Positions 17,316-24,982 of a stretch of 64,000 nt of DNA are shown here, in pieces. Origin of the DNA: Brevundimonas sp. Leaf363 (lineage in GTDB: Bacteria; Pseudomonadota; Alphaproteobacteria; Caulobacterales; Caulobacteraceae). The notes under the pieces are model-generated. The model saw only the letters and a list, made by a program, of their open reading frames with translations. It was not told where the DNA came from and ran no database searches. The stretch is taken from NCBI RefSeq assembly GCF_001424025.1, contig NZ_LMPZ01000002.1, forward strand, positions 1-64,000, read 5' to 3'. Position numbers and translations under genes: made by a program. Within the stretch, counting starts at the first letter, position 1; every line of letters begins with the position of its first letter.

Positions 17316-17510
17316 CTAGCCGCCGATGGCGGGCGCGACGAATACGACCACGGCGGTGATGGCCGCCGCCGTGGCCACCGCCGCACCGGCGGCGAAGGCG
17401 ATGGCGGTGCGGGCCTTGCGACGACGCAGGCCGCCGGGCTTCAGCGCCCTGATGTAGACGAAGGGCCGGCGCTCGAAAGCCTCAGAGCCGGTGATGTTGT
17501 GCTGGGACAT
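17316..17510 (-). CDS. Small membrane protein, 64 aa
   Basis: A basic N-terminal half (ERRPFVYIRALKPGGLRRRKAR) is followed by one long hydrophobic segment (AIAFAAGAAVATAAAITAVVVFVAP) ending in AIGG. By the positive-inside rule the C-terminus would be periplasmic. It converges on the acetyltransferase gene, with the stops five bases apart. No family is recognised. Confidence 0.6.
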   Translation of the reverse strand: MSQHNITGSEAFERRPFVYIRALKPGGLRRRKARTAIAFAAGAAVATAAAITAVVVFVAPAIGG

Positions 17511-17635
17511 GAACGCGCTCCCCTGAACTGGATGGGTTCAGGGACGGGTGCGCGATGGCCAAAGGATGGCGAACGCGGATCACCCACGGCTTTGTGCGTT
17601 TTGCCGCACGCCCGGCCCCCAGGCGCCCGAACGGA

Positions 17636-18238
17636 TCAGCCGCAGAAGATCAGCCGCCCGCTGTAGCCGCGGTAGAAGCCGCTGCCCGGATCGTAGGAGC
17701 GGAAACGAGCGCGGCAGTAGCCGATGCGGCCCGGATCGCGCGGGCCGTTGTAGGTCTGGCCGTAGCTATGGCCATAACCGCCGCCGCCGGCGCCGTAGAC
17801 CAGATCCGGCCGGCCGTAGGCCCCGTAGTAGGCCTGTCCGGCCGGCTGATAGCCGTAGCCGTAGCCGCCGCCATAGCCGCGCCCGTGACCGTAGTAGCCG
17901 CTCTGGCCATAGCCGTAGTTGTGGCCGTAACCGCTGTTCCAGCGGCTGGACGCGCGCCGCTGATCACGCCAGCGCGCCCCGCAGTCCGTGCGGTTGGCGT
18001 CCCAGAAGGCGTCGCAGCGATAGTCGCCGGGAACGTCGGCCTGGCCGTTGTAACTGCGGTCGTAGCCCCAGCTGCGCCGCTGCGGCGCACGATAGCCGTA
18101 GCCCGAGTTGTAGCCGCCATAGGCCGAGTAGCCCTGGCCCGAGTACCCCTGGCCGTAATAGCCCTGCGCCTGGGCGGCGCCGGGCGTAACCAGCGGGACG
18201 GCGGCGAGGGCGAGGGCGGCGAAGAGCAGGCTGCGCAT
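17636..18238 (-). CDS. Secreted Gly/Tyr-rich protein with BA14K-like C-terminus
   Basis: 200 residues. Signal peptide MRSLLFAALALAAVPLVTPGAAQA, then many YGQGY/SGYGYR-type repeats, low in other residues. The last 30 residues (IGYCRARFRSYDPGSGFYRG, then YSGRLIFCG) match the BA14K pattern, two Cys bracketing a YRSYDP core, found in Alphaproteobacteria surface proteins. Further Cys (RCDAF, TDCGAR) could form disulphides. It is probably periplasmic or surface-exposed. It resembles in composition the genes at 42900 and 43602. Confidence 0.75.
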   Translation of the reverse strand: MRSLLFAALALAAVPLVTPGAAQAQGYYGQGYSGQGYSAYGGYNSGYGYRAPQRRSWGYDRSYNGQADVPGDYRCDAFWDANRTDCGARWRDQRRASSRWNSGYGHNYGYGQSGYYGHGRGYGGGYGYGYQPAGQAYYGAYGRPDLVYGAGGGGYGHSYGQTYNGPRDPGRIGYCRARFRSYDPGSGFYRGYSGRLIFCG

Positions 18239-18287
18239 GGTTAATCTCCAGGGACGCGGCCAGACCCTCGCGGGCCGGGCGAGGGGT

Positions 18288-18797
18288 TTAGAGGGTCAGG
18301 TTGGCGATGCGGCCGCCGCGGGTCTGGACCCGCTGCATCAGGACGATGGGCTCCCCGCCCTGGGCGCGAACGGGGACGATGACGAACCAGCTGCCGTCGG
18401 GCAGGCCGGAGAAGCTGAAGGCGTTGCCCGCGCACGTCGCCGAGCGGACGAAGTTTCGGTAGTCGGCGTTGGGATCCGCCACGTCGCGGGCGCGCACCAC
18501 GGCCACCGGCACGGCGGCGCGATCCGTCGATCCGTACAGGGTCTGGAACCGGGCGCGGGTGTAGGGCGTGTCCGGCGTCAGGCCGACCGACCCGATGCAG
18601 TCGAAGGCCTTGCCGTCGGCGCGGTAGGCGACGCGGCCTTGCACGGAGTTCTGGCCGCCCCGCGCGGACCAGGCGAAGTCCTCGGCGGCGAAGCGGGCGG
18701 GTCCCGGGCCCGACATCATCGGCCCCGGCGTGGTGGCGCAGGCGGCCAGGCCCAGCATCGACAGGGCGGCGGCTGCGGCGGTGAAACGGCGGATCAT
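18288..18797 (-). CDS. Putative lipoprotein of unknown function
   Basis: 169 residues. A lipoprotein signal with lipobox LGLAAC (Cys about residue 19) is followed by a compact domain with strands such as FAWSARGGQNSVQGRVAY and SFSGLPDGSWFVIVPVRA. This looks like a small beta-sandwich similar to carboxypeptidase-regulatory folds. The frame is open upstream, but ATG 18797 starts the signal sequence. It lies 49 bases upstream of the Gly/Tyr-rich protein gene on the same strand, so both may be one envelope transcript. Confidence 0.68.
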   Translation of the reverse strand: MIRRFTAAAAALSMLGLAACATTPGPMMSGPGPARFAAEDFAWSARGGQNSVQGRVAYRADGKAFDCIGSVGLTPDTPYTRARFQTLYGSTDRAAVPVAVVRARDVADPNADYRNFVRSATCAGNAFSFSGLPDGSWFVIVPVRAQGGEPIVLMQRVQTRGGRIANLTL

Positions 18798-18913
18798 GGC
18801 GTGTCCTCCCGACGGACAGTTCCGGACATCACGCCTAACGCAACGGCCAAGGTCAAGGTTGCGGGCGAGCGGACCCGGCGCCACAAGGCGCGATCACCCA
18901 GTACGAGTGTTCC

Positions 18914-20116
18914 GTGACGGTCTCATACGACGACATCCGCGCGGCCCAGCGCCGCATCGCCGGCCAGGTGGATCGCACCCCGGTTCGCCATTCCCGCCGC
19001 CTGTCGCGCCTGACGGGGGCGGAGGTCTGGGTGAAATACGACAACCTGCACTTCACCGGCAGCTTCAAGGAGCGCGGCGCCTTGAACCGCCTGCTGTCCT
19101 TGACCGAGGACGAACGACGCCGCGGCGTCGTGGCGGCCTCGGCCGGCAATCACGCCCAGGCCCTGGCCTATCACGGCGGCCGCCTTGGCGTGCCGGTGAC
19201 CATCGTCATGCCCGAGGGGACCCCCTTCACCAAGGTCGACGGCACCCGCAGCCACGGCGCGACCGTGGTCATCAAGGGCGCCGACTTCACCGGTTCGACC
19301 ACCGAGGCGCACCGCTTCCGCGACGAGGAGGGGATGGTCTTCATCTCCGCTTTCGACGACGAGGGCATCGTCACCGGCCAAGGCGTCTGCGCGCTGGAGT
19401 TCCTGGAGGACGCGCCGGACCTCGACGCCCTCATCATCCCGATCGGCGGCGGCGGCCTGATCGCCGGCTGCGCCATCGCGGCCAAGGCGATCAAGCCGGA
19501 CATCCGCATCTTCGGCGTCGAGACCGAGATGTATCCGTCCTTCGCCGCCCGGCGGCGGGGCGAGACGCCCAAGTGCGGCGGGGCCACCATCGCCGAGGGC
19601 ATCGCCATCAAGGCGGTGGGCGACATCACCTTCGCCCTGGCCGATCCGCTGGTCGAAGACATCCTGGTCTGCGCCGAGGAGGATTTCGAAAAGGCGGTCT
19701 CGCTCTACGCCACGCTGGAGAAGACGGTGGCGGAGGGCGCCGGCGCCGGCGGTCTGGCCGCCCTGCTGCGCTATCCGGAGCGGTTCGCCGGGATGCGGGT
19801 CGGGCTGGTGCTGTGCGGCGGCAATATCGACGCGCGGATGCTGGCCGTGGTGCTGAACCGCGAGATGGTCCGCGAGCGGCGCCTGATCGTCTATCGCATC
19901 CTCGGCGACGATCGGCCGGGCATGCTGTCGGCCATGGCGGCCGTGATCGGCGGCCTGGGCGGCAACATCATCGACGTGGTCCACAACCGCCTGGCGCTGG
20001 ACGTCCCGGCCAAGGGCGCCGAGTTCGACATCATGGTCGAAACGCGCGATAGCGCCCACGCCGACGAGATCGGCAAGGCTTTGAAGGACCAAGGCTATGC
20101 GCTTCGGATGGGTTAG
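18914..20116 (+). CDS. Threonine dehydratase with C-terminal ACT-like domain
   Basis: A 400-residue PLP enzyme that deaminates threonine to 2-oxobutanoate (catabolic TdcB/IlvA type). PLP lysine in TGSFKERGA (about residue 51), the cofactor loop SAGNHAQALAYH, and the phosphate-binding GGGGL. From about residue 325 an ACT domain (YRILGDDRPGMLSAMAAVIG) suggests allosteric control by amino acids. It starts with GTG 18914. Its last 20 bases overlap the start of the FKBP lipoprotein gene. Biosynthetic and catabolic roles cannot be separated from sequence alone. Confidence 0.92.
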   Translation: MTVSYDDIRAAQRRIAGQVDRTPVRHSRRLSRLTGAEVWVKYDNLHFTGSFKERGALNRLLSLTEDERRRGVVAASAGNHAQALAYHGGRLGVPVTIVMPEGTPFTKVDGTRSHGATVVIKGADFTGSTTEAHRFRDEEGMVFISAFDDEGIVTGQGVCALEFLEDAPDLDALIIPIGGGGLIAGCAIAAKAIKPDIRIFGVETEMYPSFAARRRGETPKCGGATIAEGIAIKAVGDITFALADPLVEDILVCAEEDFEKAVSLYATLEKTVAEGAGAGGLAALLRYPERFAGMRVGLVLCGGNIDARMLAVVLNREMVRERRLIVYRILGDDRPGMLSAMAAVIGGLGGNIIDVVHNRLALDVPAKGAEFDIMVETRDSAHADEIGKALKDQGYALRMG

Positions 20117-20624
20117 CGTCGCGGTGGTCGCCGTTCTGGCGACGGCGGCCTGCAAGAAGACCGAAGCGCCCGCCGGCGACGGCGCCGAGCAGGCCGCGGC
20201 CGCGCGCTTCTTCCTGGAATCGAATGGTCGCGCCGAGGGCGTGACCACCCTGCCCAGCGGCCTGCAGTACAAGGTGGTCCAGTCCGGCCCGCCCGGCGGC
20301 GAGAGCCCCGACCGCAACGATCTGGTCCGCGTCGACTACGAGGGCGCGCTGACCGACGGCCGCGTGTTCGACAGCAGCTATCAGCGCGGCGCCCCGGCCG
20401 TCTTCACGCCCGAGACTGTCGTGCCCGGCTGGACCGAGGCCCTGCAGCACATGAAGGTCGGCGACGAGTGGGTGCTCTACGTGCCGCCGGCCCTGGGCTA
20501 TGGCGAAGAGGGCGCGCCGCCGACCATCCCGGGCAATGCGGTGCTGGTGTTCAAGCTGAAGCTGCTGGATCTGGCCCGCGTGCCGGGCGGCGGTTCCGCC
20601 GGCGTAGGCTCGGCCAACGGCTAA
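20097..20624 (+). CDS. FKBP-type peptidyl-prolyl isomerase, lipoprotein
   Basis: 175 residues. An N-terminal lipoprotein signal (VLATAAC, Cys about 19) is followed by an FKBP domain at about 50-160: VRVDYEGALTDGRVFDSSY, VVPGWTEALQHMKVGD, LGYGEEGAPPTIPGNAVLVF. It is probably tethered to the envelope and catalyses cis-trans proline isomerisation during folding of exported proteins. The start lies 20 bases inside the threonine dehydratase gene in another frame, so translation is likely coupled. Confidence 0.92.
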   Translation: MRFGWVSVAVVAVLATAACKKTEAPAGDGAEQAAAARFFLESNGRAEGVTTLPSGLQYKVVQSGPPGGESPDRNDLVRVDYEGALTDGRVFDSSYQRGAPAVFTPETVVPGWTEALQHMKVGDEWVLYVPPALGYGEEGAPPTIPGNAVLVFKLKLLDLARVPGGGSAGVGSANG

Positions 20625-20681
20625 GGGTCGCCGCGCTCGTCGACCGGTGATAGGCTGACCCGAACACTGGGACGGTTCATC

Positions 20682-21152
20682 ATGAAAATCCTTCGGTTTC
20701 TGATCGTTATCCTGATCCTTGGCTATGCCGGCTGGCTGATCTGGCCGGTGGTGTCGCCCTTCCTGGAGGGCGCGGCCCCCAGCGTCGCCGCCAACCGCGC
20801 GGGCGCCGAGGTGACCACAGACGGCATTCCCACGGCCATCCTGTGGGTCGGGGCGGGCGCGCTCTACATCATCGCGGCGCTGCTGCTGGGCTCCGGCAAT
20901 CCGCGCGCGGCCTTGGCCTATCTGCTGGGCTTCGCGGCCGATGCGGCGCTGCGCCTGGCGATCGACCGCGGCGGCGCCAGTGGCCCGGCGGACATCAACG
21001 CCCGCTCGGCCGACATGGCGGCCCCGATGACGACGGGCGGGGTCGATCCGACCTGGCTGATCCTGGGGGCGTTGGTCGTGGTCGGGGTGCTGGTCTTCGT
21101 CGCCAGCCGCCGCATCCGCCGCGTCCGTACGCCGGGGCGCCTGGCCGTCTGA
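20682..21152 (+). CDS. Integral membrane protein of unknown function
   Basis: 156 residues with three to four hydrophobic segments: LRFLIVILILGYAGWLIWPV, ILWVGAGALYIIAALLLG, ALAYLLGFAADAALRLAI and WLILGALVVVGVLVFVA, ending in RRIRRVRTPGR. There is no recognised family. It starts 57 bases after the FKBP gene and may be read with it. It is followed by a new promoter in front of lpdA. Confidence 0.68.
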   Translation: MKILRFLIVILILGYAGWLIWPVVSPFLEGAAPSVAANRAGAEVTTDGIPTAILWVGAGALYIIAALLLGSGNPRAALAYLLGFAADAALRLAIDRGGASGPADINARSADMAAPMTTGGVDPTWLILGALVVVGVLVFVASRRIRRVRTPGRLAV

Positions 21153-21197
21153 ACGACTGGCGGCGGACGTTTCGCCGCCCCATCTAGGCCTTGGCGG

Positions 21198-21226
21198 TTG
21201 ACCCGGGCGGGTCGGGCGCTAGTTAT
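21198..21226 (+). promoter_or_regulatory. Sigma-70-type promoter of lpdA
   Basis: TTGACC at 21198-21203, a 17-bp spacer and AGTTAT at 21221-21226, 50 bases before the lpdA start. Confidence 0.55.
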
Positions 21227-21275
21227 CGCCGCGCCTCCCGCCTTCCCGCGCCCCTCAGAGACCCCGAGCAGACCC

Positions 21276-22676
21276 ATGGCCGAAGCCCAATATGACGTCG
21301 TCATCATCGGAGGCGGCCCCGGCGGTTACAACGCCGCGATCCGCGCGGGCCAACTGGGGCTCAAGGTCGCCTGCGTCGAGATGCGCGCCACCCTGGGCGG
21401 CACCTGCCTGAACGTCGGCTGCATGCCGTCCAAGGCGTTGCTGCACGCTTCGGAACTGTTCGACGCCGCCAACAGCGAGTTCGCCAAGATCGGCATCGAG
21501 GTCTCGCCCAAGCTGAACCTGCCCCAGATGCACAAGGCCAAGGACGACAGCGTCACGGCCCTGACCAAGGGCATCGAGTTCCTGTTCAAGAAGAACAAGG
21601 CCGACTGGATCAAGGGCAAGGGCAAGATCGTCGGCAAGGGGCAGGTCGAAGTCACCGCCGCCGACGGCTCCAAGTCGGTTCTGGCCGCCAAGAACATCGT
21701 CATCGCCACCGGCTCCGAGCCGACCCCGCTGCCGGGCGTCGCGTTCGAGGAGGGCAAGGTGATCGATAGCACCGGCGCCCTCTTCCTGCCGGCGGTGCCC
21801 AAGAAGCTGATCGTCGTCGGCGCCGGCATCATCGGTCTGGAGCTGGGCTCGGTCTGGCGTCGCCTGGGCGCCGAGGTGACGGTGGTGGAGTTCCTGGACC
21901 GCATCACGCCCGGCATGGACACCGAGGTCGCCACCACCTTCCAGCGCGTCCTGACCAAACAGGGCATGAGCTTCAAGCTGGGCGCCAAGGTCACGGCCGC
22001 CAAGTCGGGCAAGGACGGCGTGGAACTGACGGTCGAACCGGCGGCCGGCGGCGCGGCCGAGACGATCAAGGGCGACGTGGTTCTGGTCGCCATCGGCCGC
22101 CGTCCGTACACGGACGGTCTGGGTCTGGACGTGCTGGGCGTGACGCCCGACAAGCGCGGCTTCATCGACCACGACCACTTCAAGGTGGCGGATGGCGTCT
22201 GGGTGATCGGCGACGTGACCCACGGCCCGATGCTGGCGCACAAGGCCGAGGAAGACGCCGTGGCCGTGATCGACACCATCGCCGGCAAGTACGGCCACGT
22301 CGACTACGCCCTGGTCCCCAGCGTGGTCTACACTTTCCCCGAAGTCGCCTGGGTCGGCCAGACCGAGGACCAGCTGAAGGCCGCCGGCGTCCAGTACAAG
22401 AAGGGCAAGTTCCCCTTCACCGCCAACAGCCGCGCCAAGATCAACCACGAGACCGACGGCTTCGTGAAGGTGCTGGCCGACGCGACGACGGACAAGGTGC
22501 TGGGCGTCCACATCGTCGGCCCGCAGGCCGGCGAGATGATCCACGAGGCCGCCATCACCATGAGCTTCGGCGGCGCCTCGGAAGACATCGCCCGCACCTG
22601 CCACGCCCACCCGACCCGCTCCGAAGCCGTCCGCCAGGCGGCTATGGATGTCGAAGGCTGGATGATGCAGGCCTGA
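21276..22676 (+). CDS. lpdA: Dihydrolipoyl dehydrogenase (E3)
   Basis: A 466-residue FAD flavoenzyme that reoxidises dihydrolipoyl groups of 2-oxoacid dehydrogenase complexes with NAD+. FAD site GGGPGGYNAAIRAGQLG, redox disulphide GGTCLNVGCMPSKALLH, NAD site VVGAGIIGLELGSVW, and the C-terminal catalytic base in CHAHPTRSE. The frame extends upstream, but ATG 21276 starts the Rossmann domain and suits the promoter. E1 and E2 genes are not adjacent, so it may serve several complexes. A terminator follows. Confidence 0.96.
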   Translation: MAEAQYDVVIIGGGPGGYNAAIRAGQLGLKVACVEMRATLGGTCLNVGCMPSKALLHASELFDAANSEFAKIGIEVSPKLNLPQMHKAKDDSVTALTKGIEFLFKKNKADWIKGKGKIVGKGQVEVTAADGSKSVLAAKNIVIATGSEPTPLPGVAFEEGKVIDSTGALFLPAVPKKLIVVGAGIIGLELGSVWRRLGAEVTVVEFLDRITPGMDTEVATTFQRVLTKQGMSFKLGAKVTAAKSGKDGVELTVEPAAGGAAETIKGDVVLVAIGRRPYTDGLGLDVLGVTPDKRGFIDHDHFKVADGVWVIGDVTHGPMLAHKAEEDAVAVIDTIAGKYGHVDYALVPSVVYTFPEVAWVGQTEDQLKAAGVQYKKGKFPFTANSRAKINHETDGFVKVLADATTDKVLGVHIVGPQAGEMIHEAAITMSFGGASEDIARTCHAHPTRSEAVRQAAMDVEGWMMQA

Positions 22677-22683
22677 TCCCGGC

Positions 22684-22716
22684 GGCGCCCTCCCCAGAAA
22701 AGGAGAGGGCGCCTTT
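22684..22716 (+). terminator. Rho-independent terminator of lpdA
   Basis: GGCGCCCTCCCC pairs with GGAGAGGGCGCC (one mismatch) across AGAAAA, followed by TTTCGG. It begins eight bases past the stop. Confidence 0.75.
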
Positions 22717-22726
22717 CGGACTCCGC

Positions 22727-22773
22727 TTGACTCTGACCCGCTGGAAGGCGGCATATGAGAACAAATGGAGAAC
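22727..22773 (+). promoter_or_regulatory. SOS promoter with LexA box in front of imuA
   Basis: A -35-like TTGACT lies at 22727-22732 and a -10-like GCATAT at 22751-22756. The LexA box GAAC-AAATGGA-GAAC is at 22759-22773, an exact match to the alphaproteobacterial GAAC-N7-GAAC (GTTC-N7-GTTC) operator. The box sits at the expected transcription start and covers the first possible imuA ATG. DNA damage is therefore expected to induce the downstream cassette. Confidence 0.88.
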
Positions 22774-22785
22774 AAAAAGTCAGAC

Positions 22786-23523
22786 ATGGAGGCTTTGCGG
22801 CGGCGCCTGGCGACGCTGGAAAGACGCGCGCCGTGGGACGCCGGCTTGCAGGGCCGCGCGGACGCCGCGTTCGATCCGACCCAGCTGGGATCGGGCGTTC
22901 TGCATGACCTCTATGCCGAGAGCGCGGCCGATGCGGCGGCGCTGAACGCCTTCGCCCTGGGATGCGCGGTGCGGGCCGCCAGGGGGAGGACCATCGTCTG
23001 GACGCTGCAGAGCATGGCCCTGCACGAAGGCGGCGATCCCTACGGCCCAGGGCTGAATGAACTGGGCGTCGATCCGGGCCAGGTGCTGCTGGTCAGGACC
23101 ACGGATGAGACGGCCTTGCTGGGCGTGGGCGAGGAGGCGCTGGCCAGTCCCGCTGTCGGGGCGGTGGTGCTCAGCGCCTGGGGCGAGGCCAAGGCCTTTT
23201 CCCTGACCGCCAGCCGGCGCCTGTCGATGGCGGCGCGCGGCGGGGGAGGGACCGTCTTCATGGCCCGCGTCTCGGCCGAGCCGGCGACCAGCGCGGCAGA
23301 GACGCGCTGGAGCCTGCGCTCGGCTCCGTCCGATCCTCTGGAGGCCGATGCACCCGGCCGCCCTCGGATCGCCGCCACCCTGACCCGGCGTCGGGGCGGC
23401 GGCGCCCTTCAAACCTGGATCATGGAGTGGGACCGTGACGCGGGGTCTTTCATCCTCCCGCAGGCACCTGGCCGTCTGGTTCCCCTTCCTGCCCACCGAC
23501 CGGCTGGCGCGCGCGCGGCCTGA
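22786..23523 (+). CDS. imuA: ImuA, SOS mutagenesis cassette protein
   Basis: About 245 residues (252 if the ATG at 22765 is used). A RecA/SulA-like fold without a clear Walker A motif, ending in a Pro/Arg-rich tail, as in ImuA proteins. It works with ImuB and DnaE2 in damage-induced translesion synthesis. Start choice: ATG 22765 lies inside the LexA box, so translation probably begins at ATG 22786 (MEALRRRLATLER). It overlaps imuB by 89 bases, and the gene order imuA-imuB-dnaE2 is the standard one. Confidence 0.88.
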   Translation: MEALRRRLATLERRAPWDAGLQGRADAAFDPTQLGSGVLHDLYAESAADAAALNAFALGCAVRAARGRTIVWTLQSMALHEGGDPYGPGLNELGVDPGQVLLVRTTDETALLGVGEEALASPAVGAVVLSAWGEAKAFSLTASRRLSMAARGGGGTVFMARVSAEPATSAAETRWSLRSAPSDPLEADAPGRPRIAATLTRRRGGGALQTWIMEWDRDAGSFILPQAPGRLVPLPAHRPAGARAA

Positions 23524-24982
23524 GGCGTCGGGCGCCCCGGTCGTGCTGGTCGAGAAGCAGCGCGGCGCGCTGCGACTGGCGGCGGTCGATCCCGAGGCGC
23601 TGGCGCTGGGCCTGCAGACCGGCATGACCCTGGCGGACGCGCGGGCGCGTGCGCCGGGTGTCGAGGCCATGCCTTATGACGCGGCCGCCGATGCGGCGTG
23701 GCTGGGCCGCCTGGTGACGGCCTTCGGGCGGTTCTCGCCCATGGCGGCGCGGGACGAACCCCACGGGCTGATGCTGGACGTGACCGGCTGCGCCCACCTG
23801 TTCGGCGGCGAAGGCGGACTGGTCGAGGCGGCGCGCGCCCTGGCGGAGCGGGCCGGACTGCAGGCGCGACTGTCCCTGGCGCGCACGCCCCAGACCGCCC
23901 GCGCGCTCAGCCGTTTCGGGCGCGGCGGCATCGTGGCTGCAGGGGAGGATCGGGCGGTCGCACGCCGTCTGCCGGTCGCGGCGCTGGAGGCGCCGGGCAC
24001 CGACACGGTCGCCCTGAAGCGGGCCGGGCTCAAGACGCTGGGCGATCTGGATGACCGGCCCCGCGCATCGCTGGCTGCGCGGTTCGGCGCGGACTTCGCC
24101 CAGCGGCTGGATCGCACGCTGGGCCTGACGGATGTCCGCATCACGCCGGCGCGGTCCCCGTCCCCTATTCGCGCGGACGGCGTCTTCTTCGAGCCCATCC
24201 AGGAGACCGAGGCCCTGCAGGGCGTCATCGCCGATCTGCTGACCGAGACGGAAGGCCTGCTGGAGGCGCGCGGCCTGGGCGCCCGGCTGTTCCTGCTGAC
24301 CGTCTTCCGCATCGATGGCGAGCAGCGACGGATCGGCGTGGGGGTGCGCGAGGCGCTGCGGGACGCCCGCGTGATCGAACGGCTGTTGCGCGAGCGACTG
24401 GCGTCGCTGGCCACGCCCATCGATCCCGGCTTCGGCCTGGACCAGGTCCGTATCGAGGCGGCGCGGCTGCGGGTCATGGCGCCGGACCAATCGGCGTTCG
24501 AGGTCCTGGGCCGCCCGGCCGCAGCGCTCGATCCCCTGGTGGACCAGCTGTCCGCGCGCCTGGGCGCCGGCGCCGTGCTGACCCTGACGTCCGGTGCGTC
24601 ACATCTGCCGGAGCAGGCCGGTCGGATGTCGTCGGCGACCCGGACCGAACCCGCAGTGGGATCGGATTGGCCGTCGCTGCTGCCCGGCGATCCGCCTTTG
24701 CGTCCGCTGCACCTGTTCGACCCGCCCCAGCCGGTCGAGGCGGTGGCTTTGGCGCCCGACAGCCCGCCCGCCCGCTTCACCTGGCGCCGCATCCAGCACC
24801 GCATCGTGCGCGCCGAGGGGCCCGAGCGGATCGAGGAGGAATGGTGGCTGCGGCCCAAGGCGCGCCTGCGCGACTATTACCGCGTCGAGGATGCGGAAGG
24901 CCGCCGCTTCTGGCTGTTCCGCGCCGGCCGGTTCGGAGACGAGCCCGGCCCGCGCTGGTACCTGCACGGCCTGTTTCCATGA
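23435..24982 (+). CDS. imuB: ImuB, Y-family polymerase-like mutagenesis protein
   Basis: 515 residues, GTG start. The fold of Y-family polymerases is recognisable (palm, helix-hairpin-helix, little finger). However, the N-terminal motif reads HLAVWFPFLPTDRLAR, without the acidic residues that bind catalytic metal, so it is expected to be inactive as a polymerase. It should instead link DnaE2 to the beta clamp. The C-terminal region ends with PRWYLHGLF, as in other ImuB proteins. Its TGA overlaps the ATG of dnaE2 (ATGA). Confidence 0.93.
   Translation: MTRGLSSSRRHLAVWFPFLPTDRLARARPEASGAPVVLVEKQRGALRLAAVDPEALALGLQTGMTLADARARAPGVEAMPYDAAADAAWLGRLVTAFGRFSPMAARDEPHGLMLDVTGCAHLFGGEGGLVEAARALAERAGLQARLSLARTPQTARALSRFGRGGIVAAGEDRAVARRLPVAALEAPGTDTVALKRAGLKTLGDLDDRPRASLAARFGADFAQRLDRTLGLTDVRITPARSPSPIRADGVFFEPIQETEALQGVIADLLTETEGLLEARGLGARLFLLTVFRIDGEQRRIGVGVREALRDARVIERLLRERLASLATPIDPGFGLDQVRIEAARLRVMAPDQSAFEVLGRPAAALDPLVDQLSARLGAGAVLTLTSGASHLPEQAGRMSSATRTEPAVGSDWPSLLPGDPPLRPLHLFDPPQPVEAVALAPDSPPARFTWRRIQHRIVRAEGPERIEEEWWLRPKARLRDYYRVEDAEGRRFWLFRAGRFGDEPGPRWYLHGLFP

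Noticed and set aside
18923..20317. 464-aa minus-strand frame opposite threonine dehydratase
   Set aside because: It crosses two plus-strand genes with clear family motifs and has no recognisable domain itself.
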